DNA from: UMGS1663 sp046964515
GTDB taxonomy: Bacteria > Bacillota > Clostridia > TANB77 > CAG-508
Reading direction: 5' to 3'
Assembly: GCA_046964515.1 (NCBI GenBank)
Contig: JBKUYM010000006.1
Location: 40,227-104,226 of the forward strand
DNA: 64,000 bases
In this document: positions 35,347 to 44,467 of the stretch, piece after piece
How the letters are laid out: each line of letters begins with the position of its first letter
How positions within the stretch are numbered: the stretch's first letter is position 1
Program-made: the position numbers and the translations under genes
Notes under the pieces: generated by a model
Seen by the model: only the letters and a program-made list of their open reading frames with translations
Told to the model about the DNA's origin: nothing
Database searches by the model: none

Positions 35347-36087
35347 TTAGTAATATATATAATAAAAGTTTTTACAAGAATCTCGTCCTCCTAAATAATC
35401 AATAGTAATTTTTCCTTTTTCTCCATTTGTTCTAACTGTAAACTCATAAATTCCTACAGTATAAAAACCTGCCAGACCATAATAATCATTAGGAAGTTGC
35501 GAAATAGATTCTATGATATCTCCTGAAATAGAAGGCGTTTGATTGCTATTATTTGAGGTACAAACAAAAACCATTCTTAAATCTGTAATCCCCTCTGGTA
35601 TTTCGGTTGTTTCTCTTCTTTGATACCCTGTATTTTTATATGTTCCTGTTAATTTTTTTCCATTTATCCAAGCAGTTTTTCCTTCCGCTATATCTTCTGC
35701 TGTGGCTGTAGCATCTTTGGTTCTTTCTTGTAATATCTTGCCTATATTGCTTGCCATAACTTCTGCTGCATCTGTCTCTTGAGTTGCTACGCCTTCATTT
35801 GTAATGGCTGTGGCAATTACTTTTTTAAAATTTAATAGCTTCTCTATGGCTTGGCTATCTCCTGTGTCTGTACCCCCACTTCCTATACTATTTAACTGAC
35901 TATATAATTCATTTAGTTGCTTCTCTTCGTCTCCTTGTGCTAATATCATATTTTCTTTAGCTTGCTGCGCTTTTGTGATAATACCATTATCTCCTACTAA
36001 TGTATTAATACTAATGCCCGCTAAAATAATTAATATAATAATGGTTATTACTAAACTAACTAATGTAATTCCAGATTTTTCTCTCAT
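35347..36087 (-). CDS. Prepilin-like protein with unknown beta-rich tail
   Basis: 246 aa. Prepilin-like N-terminus (MREKSG then ITLVSLVITIIIL), shared hinge NTLVGDNGIITKAQQAKEN, a conserved middle (KLLNFKKVIATAITNEGVATQETDAAEVMASNIGKIL) and one DIAEGKTAWINGKKLTGT module. The last 95 residues (from YQRRETTEIPEGITDLRM) are unique to this copy and look beta-rich. Own palindromic-spacer promoter and terminator, so a free-standing cassette. Surface or pilus-like display is inferred from the N-terminus only. Confidence 0.8.
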   Translation of the reverse strand: MREKSGITLVSLVITIIILIILAGISINTLVGDNGIITKAQQAKENMILAQGDEEKQLNELYSQLNSIGSGGTDTGDSQAIEKLLNFKKVIATAITNEGVATQETDAAEVMASNIGKILQERTKDATATAEDIAEGKTAWINGKKLTGTYKNTGYQRRETTEIPEGITDLRMVFVCTSNNSNQTPSISGDIIESISQLPNDYYGLAGFYTVGIYEFTVRTNGEKGKITIDYLGGRDSCKNFYYIYY

Positions 36088-36141
36088 TTATCATCCCTCT
36101 TTTTTTCTTATGTTTTCCAGTTTTTTATTTCTTATTCGATG

Positions 36142-36170
36142 ATTTTATATTACCTTTTGGTTAATGTCAA
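36142..36170 (-). promoter_or_regulatory. Prepilin cassette promoter
   Basis: TTGACA, 17 bases containing AACCAAAAGGTAA, TAAAAT on the minus strand, before the 246-aa gene. Confidence 0.8.
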
Positions 36171-36292
36171 TACTACTTTTATTTTCTCTTTTTTATACTT
36201 GTTTTTCAATCTGTTTTATGTAGTCTTGTGAATATAAAAAAGAAACTAGTTTCTTACTAGCTTCTTGTTCTCTTAATCATTTTTATTATTAT

Positions 36293-37114
36293 TTATTGTT
36301 TAATCAAAACGGCTTGACAGTTTAGATAATTTGCTGGTAAAGTTGGTGTTTGTGCATAAATACTAACATTATCTCCTTCATTCAAAGTAATTGGGGTTTC
36401 TGATGTCTTAAAACAATACTCTCCACTATTATTGATATATTGTGCTAGAACTTTATTACTTACACCATTAATACGTAATTCTACTGTAAAAAAATGTCCT
36501 CCTGCTCCTAAATTACCAGCAAAATATAATATATAGTTTCCTGCAGAAAAACTACCACTAGTACCAACCACATTTTTTGAAGAATCTATCAAATCTAGAT
36601 AATCTCCACTTTGATAAGGTTTACTACCACTATTAAAAACCGCATATTCCAAATTTTCTGATGGTTCTTTAACTCCTGTAATCAATTCTCCTTTGACCCA
36701 TGCGGTCTTTCCTTTTGAAATGTCATTTACAGTTGCAGTTGCGTCTTTAGTTCTTTCTTGTAATATTTTTCCTATATTGCTTGCCATAGTCTCTGCATTA
36801 TCAGTTTCTTGTGTAGCTACGCCTTCATTACTAATTGCTGTTGCTATTACTTTCTTAAAATTTAACAACTTATCAACTGCATCTCCATCTATATCCCCTG
36901 CGTTTCCTCCAATGTAATTTAATTGGCTATATAATTGGTTTAATTGCTTGGCTTCTTCTTCCTGTGCCAATAAAGTATTTTCCTTTGCCTGCTGTGCCTT
37001 CGTGATAATCCCTGTATCTCCTACTAATGTATTAATACTAATGCCTGCTAAAATAATTAAAATTATAATGGTTACTACTAAACTAACTAATGTAATTCCT
37101 GTTTCTTTCTTCAC
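36293..37114 (-). CDS. Prepilin-like protein with C1q/TNF-like tail
   Basis: 273 aa. Prepilin-like start MKKETG then ITLVSLVVTIIIL; the middle is nearly identical to its neighbours (DAVDKLLNFKKVIATAISNEG); one KGKTAWVKGELITGV module. The tail of about 110 residues (from SENLEYAVFNSGS) has an alternating beta pattern with FSAGNYILYFAG, FTVELRING and LNEGDNVSIYAQ, like C1q/TNF-type or BclA-type trimeric heads (inference). Palindromic-spacer promoter upstream, short hairpin downstream at about 36237-36265. Confidence 0.8.
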   Translation of the reverse strand: MKKETGITLVSLVVTIIILIILAGISINTLVGDTGIITKAQQAKENTLLAQEEEAKQLNQLYSQLNYIGGNAGDIDGDAVDKLLNFKKVIATAISNEGVATQETDNAETMASNIGKILQERTKDATATVNDISKGKTAWVKGELITGVKEPSENLEYAVFNSGSKPYQSGDYLDLIDSSKNVVGTSGSFSAGNYILYFAGNLGAGGHFFTVELRINGVSNKVLAQYINNSGEYCFKTSETPITLNEGDNVSIYAQTPTLPANYLNCQAVLIKQ

Positions 37115-37168
37115 TTTTCATCCCTCTTTTTTCTTATGTTTTCCTGTTTTCTATCTTCTTATACAATA

Positions 37169-37197
37169 ATTTTATATTACCCTTTGGTTGCTGTCAA
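37169..37197 (-). promoter_or_regulatory. Prepilin cassette promoter
   Basis: TTGACA, 17 bases containing AACCAAAGGGTAA, TAAAAT on the minus strand, before the 273-aa gene. Confidence 0.8.
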
Positions 37198-37413
37198 TAC
37201 TACTTTTATTTTCCCTTTCGTTTACTATTTTTTCAATCTATTTTATGTAGCTTTGTGAATAAAATTAATTGTAGCTTTTTTATCTATTTCTTAAATTTAA
37301 CATTAAATTGACATAATATTACATTAGAATATGAAAATATTAAGTTTACATTATTTATAAGATGTTATATAATGTGTATATTAACAATTAGTAGTTTACA
37401 AAGGAGGTAATAA

Positions 37414-37641
37414 ATGGGTAATTTTTTTGAAAAATTAAAAGAATTTTCAAGACCTGCAAGTAGTGCTAACCATGAAAAAAAGATAGTTAGAACTATAACA
37501 AGGGCAGAATTTGCTGAGTTAAATCGAGTAATTAATCCCAAAATTGAACAAAACAAACGAGAACGTTTTTCTAGCGAGATACAAATTCATAATGATAGCT
37601 CTGTTTTTAAAGGTCTTGATGGCTATGATGAAATAGGTTAA
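37414..37641 (+). CDS. Small protein, 75 aa, unknown
   Basis: AAAGGAGG lies 7 bases before the ATG; promoter TTTACA (37345) 17 bases TATAAT (37368). Product begins MGNFFEKLKEFSRPASS and is hydrophilic and helix-prone in the middle (ITRAEFAELNRVINPKIEQNKRERF). No membrane helix. Weak AAAAGGC/GCCTTTT hairpin after it. One of several short plus-strand genes lying between leftward blocks. Family not recognised. Confidence 0.6.
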   Translation: MGNFFEKLKEFSRPASSANHEKKIVRTITRAEFAELNRVINPKIEQNKRERFSSEIQIHNDSSVFKGLDGYDEIG

Positions 37642-37785
37642 AGTAGAAAAAGGCTGAATAGATATACTACTCTGCCTTTTGACTTTTTATGTTAGTTATG
37701 TTATAATTTTTTTCATAAACTTTATTAACAGACTAGATTTATAGTCCTTGCCCACATCGTGGAGGAAAGGTACAGGTACTTTAAT

Positions 37786-38121
37786 ATGAAGATATCTTTT
37801 ACTTTTAAGGAATTATCTTTCGTCCTTAAATCTTTTTCAAGAGGAAATACTATCTCTGAATTAGAAATACGGACAATTGCTAGGTTTGTTCGTAATTTAT
37901 TCTACTTCGCTGAAACTACGGATAATAGCAATCCCAATTTGGTTCTCTTACATGCTTATGATTCATTCTGTCTAGGCGTTATTGATGAAAATACAGATAT
38001 GGATGCTTATCATTGTATTATAGATATTGTTAATACATTCGATACTAATTCTGAATTTTTCTTTGAAGAACTTGAATGGCTTAGAGAACTGGATTTATGC
38101 AGAGAATTCCTACCTTTTTAA
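37786..38121 (+). CDS. Small protein, 111 aa, unknown
   Basis: Promoter TTGACT (37679) 17 bases TATAAT (37702). The ATG at 37786 has AGGT 8 bases upstream; an in-frame GTG at 37759 overlaps the better GGAGG and is less likely. The product (MKISFTFKELSFVLKSFSRGN...) is a mostly helical soluble protein with acidic end FEELEWLRELDLCREFLPF. It has one in-frame CGG in ATA-CGG-ACA. A terminator follows. Not recognised. Confidence 0.55.
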   Translation: MKISFTFKELSFVLKSFSRGNTISELEIRTIARFVRNLFYFAETTDNSNPNLVLLHAYDSFCLGVIDENTDMDAYHCIIDIVNTFDTNSEFFFEELEWLRELDLCREFLPF

Positions 38122-38124
38122 GTA

Positions 38125-38152
38125 AAGCCTACCTCCATGGGGGCTTTTTTAT
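38125..38152 (+). terminator. Rho-independent terminator
   Basis: AAGCC-TA-CC / GG-G-GGCTT stem followed by TTTTTTA after the 111-aa gene. Confidence 0.75.
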
Positions 38153-38377
38153 TTAAACAACTTTTTAAATATACTATTTATATAGCAATCACTGTATATA
38201 TTAAAATATAGCAATTTTTTATTTTTATAATTCTATTTAAATTCATGTAACTAGTAACAAATCATTACAAGAATCTAATTGCCTTTTTATTTTTTTATGG
38301 AGAATATTTTACCAAAAAAGAAACTAATTTATTTCTAAATTAATTTCTGTATTTCTATTATCACTTCTTACTTTTTA

Positions 38378-39157
38378 TCATTGAAACCATCCATAGATTT
38401 GCATTTCTCGTATAGCAATTCCTTTTCCAAAACTTGATGTATAAGAACCATTAACATATAATCTTACATGTGTATATGTTTTTTGCATGTCATTAGATTT
38501 TATTTCTTGCCAATTTAAAGCTGTATCTATCGTATTGGGATAGCTTATCAATTCAGAAGCCTCTTTATACTCTTTTCCATCATTAGATAATAGTAATTTA
38601 GCTGTCTTTAAAGCAACTCCTCCATAAGTAGAAGTATACGATGGAATAAATTCCACTCTATTAATTTTAACAGGTCGATTAAATATAAATTCTATATATG
38701 CTTCTTCATTATCTAAAGTCTGCCAACTATTATCTATATCATTATATATTGTAATATCACCAAAATAATATTCTTGATTGAATATCTTCCATCCCATTCT
38801 TGTGGTACTTGTATTATCACTTTGTATTACTTTACCTACATTACATTCATAATCTAACATTTTAGGTACAAGTGGCATTCCTTCTGGATAAGCAATTTCA
38901 TTTAAATATTTTATATATTCTTGATTTTGTTGTGAATCACCCTGCTCTGTTTCATTCTTTTTTATTTCTTCGTACAACTGATTTAATTGTTTTACTTCTT
39001 CTTCCTGTGCCAATAAAGTATTTTCCTTTGCCTGCTGTGCCTTTGTGATAATTCCTGTATCTCCTACTAATGTATTAATACTAATGCCCGCTAAAATAAT
39101 TAAAATTATAATGGTTACTACTAAACTAACTAATGTAATTCCTGTTTCTTTCTTCAC
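38378..39157 (-). CDS. Prepilin-like protein with discoidin (F5/8 C)-like tail
   Basis: 259 aa. Prepilin-like start as in its neighbours (MKKETG, ITLVSLVVT), short linker (NQLYEEIKKNETEQG), then about 165 residues that read as a galactose-binding/discoidin fold: MGWKIFNQEYYFGD, WQTLDNEEAYIEFIFNRPVKINRVEF, a central LLLSNDGKEYKEASELISY, and VRLYVNGSYTSSFGKGIAIREMQIYGW at the end. Such domains bind sugars or other surface ligands. No GKTAWVNG module. Unlike its neighbours it lacks the TTGACA/palindrome promoter and keeps only the upstream box. Confidence 0.82.
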   Translation of the reverse strand: MKKETGITLVSLVVTIIILIILAGISINTLVGDTGIITKAQQAKENTLLAQEEEVKQLNQLYEEIKKNETEQGDSQQNQEYIKYLNEIAYPEGMPLVPKMLDYECNVGKVIQSDNTSTTRMGWKIFNQEYYFGDITIYNDIDNSWQTLDNEEAYIEFIFNRPVKINRVEFIPSYTSTYGGVALKTAKLLLSNDGKEYKEASELISYPNTIDTALNWQEIKSNDMQKTYTHVRLYVNGSYTSSFGKGIAIREMQIYGWFQ

Positions 39158-39430
39158 TTTTCATCCCTCTTTTTTCTTATGTTTTCCTGTTTTCTATCTT
39201 CTTACTTATTTTATATTTTCTTATTTCTTCTGTTTATATTCCATCTATTTTATGTTATCTTCTGAAATGCAAGATTAGTTCTTCTGTTTTTTACCTTATT
39301 TTTTATCCCATAATAACACTAAAAAATAGAACTATTTCTAGTTCTATTTAAATCATTCATATTTTCCTTTATCTGTAATTTGTTAATTTCGTATACTGTG
39401 TTTTAAGTACTTTTATAAAAGTTTTATTTT

Positions 39431-40276
39431 CTATTCAAAAAACAAAATACCACTAAAAAGACCTCCACCATCTGAAAGGTTACTTACTCCACCTTTTATT
39501 TCTACTATATCCCCTTCCTTTAAACTAAGGTCTGTATAAACACCTCTTGTTCCATTAGAAATCCATTCTTTAGATGAAAAGGTTTTAGTTAAGCTATTAT
39601 TTATATATATTTTTATTGTTAAGGTAGTAGCAATATTATATGTTGTTCCTACCATAGAAAATTTATAATTTCCTGATTTTGTAATAGTCATTTTTCCATT
39701 ACTTACAGTTGAAAAGTGCTCATTTATCATTACAGGACTAATTGTAATTTCTGAAGTTGCCTGAACAACGGATGTGTATTGGGATACTATTTGCCACTTA
39801 GCACTACTTTCAGCATTATTCACATCTTTACCATTTCCCGTAATCTCCTGTCCATTTACCCATGCTGTCTTTCCTTCTGAAATATTATCTGCTGTCGCTG
39901 TTGCATCTTTAGTTCTTTCTTGTACTATCTTTCCTATATTGTTTGCCATTATCTCTGCACTATCGGTTTCTTGTGTAGCTACACCTTCATTACTAATTGC
40001 TGTTGCTATTACTTTCTTAAAATTTAACAACTTATCAACTGCATCTCCATCTATATCCCCTGCGTTTCCTCCAATGTAATTTAATTGGCTATATAATTGG
40101 TTTAATTGCTTGGCTTCTTCTTCCTGTGCTAACAGGGTATTTTCCTTTGCCTGCTGTGCCTTTGTGATAATTCCGGTATCTCCTACTAATGTATTGATAC
40201 TAATCCCTGCTAAGATAATTAATATAATAATCGTTACCACTAAACTGACTAATGTAATTCCAGATTCTTTTTTCAT
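39431..40276 (-). CDS. Prepilin-like protein with C1q/TNF-like tail
   Basis: 281 aa. Prepilin-like start (MKKESG, ITLVSLVVT), shared middle and one SEGKTAWVNGQEITG module. The last 120 residues (from SAKWQIVSQYTSVVQ) contain SGNYKFSMVGTTYN, TLTIKIYINNSLTKTF and LKEGDIVEIKGG, a jelly-roll pattern like BclA/C1q heads (inference). The 5' part and upstream region are identical over 571 bp to those of 53813-54532, while the tails differ. Terminator hairpin at about 39319-39349. Confidence 0.82.
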   Translation of the reverse strand: MKKESGITLVSLVVTIIILIILAGISINTLVGDTGIITKAQQAKENTLLAQEEEAKQLNQLYSQLNYIGGNAGDIDGDAVDKLLNFKKVIATAISNEGVATQETDSAEIMANNIGKIVQERTKDATATADNISEGKTAWVNGQEITGNGKDVNNAESSAKWQIVSQYTSVVQATSEITISPVMINEHFSTVSNGKMTITKSGNYKFSMVGTTYNIATTLTIKIYINNSLTKTFSSKEWISNGTRGVYTDLSLKEGDIVEIKGGVSNLSDGGGLFSGILFFE

Positions 40277-40437
40277 TTTCTTTCTCCTTTTTCTTATGTA
40301 TTTTATCCTATATTTTTATTTTATATTACCTTTCGGTTAATGTCAATCTTCTTTCTTGTCTTTTATTTTCCTTTTTATACCTAATTTCTTCAATTCTTTT
40401 TATGTTATCTTTAATATACAAAAAAAGAAACTAGTTT
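39867..40437. repeat. 571-bp perfect repeat, copy A
   Basis: By eye identical, without gaps, to 54123-54693 (constant offset 14256). It spans the shared N-terminal coding part, 5' leader, palindromic-spacer promoter, upstream box and the start of a terminator arm. Recent duplication or gene conversion. Confidence 0.85.
40318..40346 (-). promoter_or_regulatory. Prepilin cassette promoter
   Basis: TTGACA, 17 bases containing AACCGAAAGGTAA, TAAAAT on the minus strand. Confidence 0.8.
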
Positions 40438-40617
40438 ATTTTTAAACTAATTTCCTTTTATAAAAAAGCATTCTTTATAAACATTATATGAAACATGCTT
40501 GTATAGTCAATATGTAAATACTATTTTGTAGTATCCTATCGTCTCTTTTATTTTATTCTATTCATTATTTTAACTTTTTCTATTTTGTTTTATGGAAATT
40601 TTAATCATAACCAATTA

Positions 40618-41646
40618 TTACTTTGTTAATAACATTCCTGTAAACGTCCAACCATATCCATTTCTATTACATTGTAAACTTTGACTAGAATTTGTAGTGT
40701 TTGTTATATAATATACTCTTGTACAATTTCCTCTATCTGTTGTATAGTTAGCATATTGTTGCCCAATCGTTGTTATACTAACCCCTGAACTAGAGCAAGT
40801 AACTGTTGGATAGGCTTCTCCACTATTGTTACTAAATAAAATTAAAATTGCGTTTTTTGTATTAGCTGGTATACTCAAAGTAAAACTACCACTATTTGCT
40901 CCCTTTTGGATTATCTTGTATTCTTTATCAGAAGATTCACTGTAGCCATCATTATATCCTGTCTCATAGCCCTTATTGCTTCCTGTCAATTTTATACCAT
41001 TTACCCATGCTGTTTTTCCTGTTAAAATATCTTCACTTGTAGCTGTTGCTGAAGTTTGACTAGCCAAACTATTAGCGATTATTTTCCCAGAACCATTATG
41101 GTATCCTGCTGGAATCGTGTAACTTTGTCCACCATTTAAGTTACTACTCACTGCTCCTTGATTGACCATGGTTCCTGTTAACAATTTACCTCCACTATAC
41201 GCTTTGTAACCTGCTAATATTTTATCTGCCGTGCTATTTGTTTGAGAAAGTAAGGAATTCAAATTATTTAATTGATTTTGTAGTTCTTGGATTTTAGCCT
41301 CTTTTTCACTCAATTGTTGTTTTAATTCTGTATTCTCTGTTTGTAAACTGGTTATCTGCTTTTGTAACTCTTCTACTTGTTTTTGAAGTAAGCTAATGAT
41401 TTCGTCTTTTTTACTACTTTCTTCATCTTCCGTTAATTCTCCACCTGTTTCTAGTTCATAGTATAACTGATTTAGTTGCAACGCTTCTGCTTCTCCTGCC
41501 AAGGTGATATTTTGTTTTGCTTGTTTAGCTTTAGTAATGATACCATTTTCTCCTATAGTTACATTTAAACTAATGCCTGCTAAAATAATCAATATAATAA
41601 TACTTACTACTAAAGCTACTAAAGTAATTCCCTGTTCCTTTTTCAT
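40618..41646 (-). CDS. Prepilin-like protein with coiled coil and unknown beta tail
   Basis: 342 aa. Prepilin-like start MKKEQG then ITLVALVVSIIIL (Ala at mature position 5). Residues 75-125 form a coiled coil (KDEIISLLQKQVEELQKQI...LQNQLNNLNSLL). Then a module with KILAGYKAYSGGKLLTGT and YTIPAGYHNGSGKI, one TGKTAWVNGIKLTG module, a GYETGYNDGY turn and a unique 90-residue beta-rich end (from KEYKIIQKGANSGSF). No TTGACA/palindrome promoter; only the upstream box. Over 300 bp match the neighbour at 41951-43039. Confidence 0.8.
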   Translation of the reverse strand: MKKEQGITLVALVVSIIILIILAGISLNVTIGENGIITKAKQAKQNITLAGEAEALQLNQLYYELETGGELTEDEESSKKDEIISLLQKQVEELQKQITSLQTENTELKQQLSEKEAKIQELQNQLNNLNSLLSQTNSTADKILAGYKAYSGGKLLTGTMVNQGAVSSNLNGGQSYTIPAGYHNGSGKIIANSLASQTSATATSEDILTGKTAWVNGIKLTGSNKGYETGYNDGYSESSDKEYKIIQKGANSGSFTLSIPANTKNAILILFSNNSGEAYPTVTCSSSGVSITTIGQQYANYTTDRGNCTRVYYITNTTNSSQSLQCNRNGYGWTFTGMLLTK

Positions 41647-41950
41647 CTCTTCCTCTTTTCCTTCGTTTTTCCTGTTCTATTTTGTTACACTTTAATTTTA
41701 TTTTCCTTTTTACTCTTCATTTCTTCAATTCTTTTTATGTTATCTTTTATATACAAAAACTAATCATTTATTCTTATATTTAACATGTTATATAAATTTA
41801 TATCTCTATAATAAAAGGAAGTGTATTACTATATAAACTTTGCAAAAATTTCTTATACTACCAAAAAAACTAGTTATCCAAACTAGTTTTTTACCCTTTT
41901 TATATTCAATCAGAAAAACAAGTATAATTCTTTTTAACTATTATGCCATG

Positions 41951-43039
41951 TTAACGTATCAAATACGTTGCTGTAGAAATGTTACAACTTACAACTCCAA
42001 AATAAGCATTTCCACCATCACCATAAGCACTAGCATAAGTATTAAACGTCAGTGTTCCTGTGTCAGAATTATATTGCTTATTGATTGTTATATTAGCACT
42101 TACATTATTGTGACTACTACCATTCACTTCATTCCATGAAGCAGTTGCTCCTGTTATGGTAATTAAAAAATCATTTACTGTAAGATTTTTATAATTCTCG
42201 ACATAAGATGCTACCTTTATGTTGTTACTAGTTCCCAAATAAATCACACTATTACTACTATTCTTTGTTCCTGTCACTTTATTCCCATTTATCCATGCTG
42301 TTTTTCCTTCTGTAATATCTGAACTTGTGGCTGTTGCTGAAGTTTGACTAGCCAAACTATTAGCGGTTATTTTTCCAGAACCATTATGGTATCCTGCTGG
42401 AATCGTGTAACTTTGTCCACAATTTAAGTTACTACTCACTGCTCCTTGATTGACCATGGTTCCTGTTAACAATTTACCTCCACTATACGCTTTGTAACCT
42501 GCTAGTATTTTATCGGCTGTGGCATTGGTTTGTGAAAGTAAGGAATTCAAATTATTTAATTGGTTTTGTAGTTCTTGGATTTTAGCCTCTTTTTCACTCA
42601 ATTGTTTTTTTAATTCTGCTATTTCTATATCCTTTTCTGCTATTTGTACTTTTAATTCTTCTAATTCTTTTTGCAAACTAGTAATTTGAGATGTTAATGT
42701 TTCTATTTGTTGTTTTAATTCTGCATTCTCTGTTTGTAAACTGGCTATCTGCTTTTGTAACTCTTCTACTTGTTTTTGAAGTAAGCTAATGATTTCGTCT
42801 TTTTTACTACTTTCTTCATCTTCCGTTAATTCTCCACCTGTTTCTAGTTCATAGTATAACTGATTTAGTTGCAACGCTTCTGCTTCTCCTGCCAAGGTGA
42901 TATTTTGTTTTGCTTGTTTAGCTTTAGTAATGATACCATTTTCTCCTATAGTTACATTTAAACTAATGCCTGCTAAAATAATCAATATAATAATACTTAC
43001 TACTAAAGCTACTAAAGTAATTCCCTGTTCCTTTTTCAT
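41951..43039 (-). CDS. Prepilin-like protein with long coiled coil
   Basis: 362 aa. N-terminal half nearly identical to 40618-41646 (bases 41352-41660 match 42745-43053), but the coiled coil is longer by about 38 residues, an added set of heptads (LTSQITSLQKELEELKVQI). It keeps KILAGYKAYSGG, GYHNGSGKI and one EGKTAWINGNKVTGT module, then diverges into a unique 100-residue end (VIYLGTSNNIKVASYVENYKN...). A palindromic CTAGTT terminator lies at about 41868-41898. Shows how linker length and tail are swapped between copies. Confidence 0.82.
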   Translation of the reverse strand: MKKEQGITLVALVVSIIILIILAGISLNVTIGENGIITKAKQAKQNITLAGEAEALQLNQLYYELETGGELTEDEESSKKDEIISLLQKQVEELQKQIASLQTENAELKQQIETLTSQITSLQKELEELKVQIAEKDIEIAELKKQLSEKEAKIQELQNQLNNLNSLLSQTNATADKILAGYKAYSGGKLLTGTMVNQGAVSSNLNCGQSYTIPAGYHNGSGKITANSLASQTSATATSSDITEGKTAWINGNKVTGTKNSSNSVIYLGTSNNIKVASYVENYKNLTVNDFLITITGATASWNEVNGSSHNNVSANITINKQYNSDTGTLTFNTYASAYGDGGNAYFGVVSCNISTATYLIR

Positions 43040-43132
43040 CTCTTCCTCTTTTCTTATGTTTTTTACTTTTTTATATTCTCTCTTTTATCTTTTCTATTTT
43101 CAATTTATTTTATGTAGTCTTATAATTACACA

Positions 43133-43168
43133 AAAAAAACCATCCCTATATGTAAGGGTATGGTTTTT
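43133..43168 (-). terminator. Terminator of the fabK-like gene
   Basis: AAAAAACCAT..CCCT / AGGG..ATGGTTTTTT stem with a T run on both sides. Confidence 0.85.
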
Positions 43169-43172
43169 TTAT

Positions 43173-44282
43173 TTATACTATTTCTTCTATTAAATTTTGT
43201 TTGGTTTGATTGATTAATTCTTGCATTAAATCATGTACCGGAACAATTTCTTGTATACGATATGCATTACTACCACAAAATAATAAAGCATTTTCAATAT
43301 TTCCTTTTACTGCATTTATTAGGGCTCTCGTTATACAATATGGTGTGTTTCTTACATCACATGTTTGTATGCATCTTAAACATTTATCAATCTTTGGCTT
43401 TTGATTTTTTACATTCTCTATAAATGTATTTCTAATAGCTCTTCCTGGCATTCCAACAGGACTCTTTACAATTTGAATATCTTCTTTTTTGCACTGAATA
43501 TAGGCTTGTTTATATTCTATCGCTGCATCACATTCTTCTGTAGCAACAAATCTAGTTGCCATTTGGACACCTGCAACACCTAATTTTAAGAATTTAGCAA
43601 TATCTTTTCCTGTAAAAATTCCACCTGCTACAATTACAGGTATTGTTTTTCCAGTTTCTTCTTCTACTTTTTTCATCTCTTGGATAACTTCTTTTGCAAT
43701 CTGTTCTAATTTTGGTCTTTGCTCTTCTGGTAATGCTTCTTCTCCTTCTCCAAGCTCTTCTAATTTAAATCCTAAATGTCCACCTGCTTCCGGTCCTTCT
43801 ATGACAATCATATCCGGTACATAGTCATGTTTCGTTCTCCATAATTTTGTAATTAACTTAGCACCTCTTACTGATGATATAATAGGTGCAATTTTTGTTT
43901 TTGTACCTTTTACATATTCTGGTAAATCCTTTGGAAGGCCTGCACCAGAAATAATCAAATCAATTCCTTTTTTTACAACTTCCTTTACCATTTCTGCATA
44001 GTTATTTAATGCACACATAATATTAATACCAATAATACCATCTGGTGCAATTTTCCTTGCTTGATCAATTTCTTTATCAATGGCTCTTAAATTTGCCTCT
44101 ACTGGATTTTTTTCGAAATCTGGCTCTCTATAGCCTATATCTGCTGTGGAAATAATTCCAATGCCTCCTTCTTTAGCAACCGTTCCTGCTAAACGGTAAC
44201 CAGAAATACCTACTCCCATTCCGCCTTGTATAATAGGATATTGCGATGTTTTATCTCCCACCTTAATTCCCTTTAATTCCAT
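43173..44282 (-). CDS. FMN-dependent FabK/nitronate monooxygenase-like protein
   Basis: 369 aa TIM-barrel flavoprotein: IIQGGMGVGISGYRLAGTVAKEGGIGIIST at the start (FMN-binding Gly-rich), GPEAGGHLGF (catalytic His region), VIVAGGIFTGKDIAKFLKLGVAGVQMATRF. The C-terminal 70 residues carry a Cys cluster CLRCIQTCDVRNTPYCITRA absent from classical FabK (about 310 aa), so it may be a nitronate-monooxygenase-type relative. It shares its operator-promoter with fabF, fabH and accD, so a role in fatty-acid synthesis (second enoyl-ACP reductase) is a reasonable inference. Confidence 0.75.
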   Translation of the reverse strand: MELKGIKVGDKTSQYPIIQGGMGVGISGYRLAGTVAKEGGIGIISTADIGYREPDFEKNPVEANLRAIDKEIDQARKIAPDGIIGINIMCALNNYAEMVKEVVKKGIDLIISGAGLPKDLPEYVKGTKTKIAPIISSVRGAKLITKLWRTKHDYVPDMIVIEGPEAGGHLGFKLEELGEGEEALPEEQRPKLEQIAKEVIQEMKKVEEETGKTIPVIVAGGIFTGKDIAKFLKLGVAGVQMATRFVATEECDAAIEYKQAYIQCKKEDIQIVKSPVGMPGRAIRNTFIENVKNQKPKIDKCLRCIQTCDVRNTPYCITRALINAVKGNIENALLFCGSNAYRIQEIVPVHDLMQELINQTKQNLIEEIV

Positions 44283-44367
44283 GACTTCCTCCTATAAAAT
44301 AAATTTCTAAAAGGAACTATGTTTCATAGGGATTGTCAGTTTTTTAGTTCCTTCTTGAATTAGGAAA

Positions 44368-44420
44368 ATTATATCTTTTGTATCACTTATTTTCTATTAG
44401 TATGACTGGTCAATTTTACT
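44368..44420 (-). promoter_or_regulatory. fabK-like promoter with fatty-acid operator box (copy 2)
   Basis: Minus strand: TTGACCAGTCA, two bases, CTAATAG, overlapping -35 TAGAAA (44391-44396), 17 bases, -10 TATAAT (44368-44373). The core TGAC-N2-GTCA is palindromic. Confidence 0.8.
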
Positions 44421-44467
44421 ATTTTTGAAAAAATTTAAAAATATAGTATATTCTTCAATAACCTTTG

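Noticed and set aside
41816..41950. A further small plus-strand gene at the leader GGAAGTGTATTA
   Set aside because: The leader resembles that of the 63-aa gene at 57951, but no start codon and frame follow; at most a remnant.
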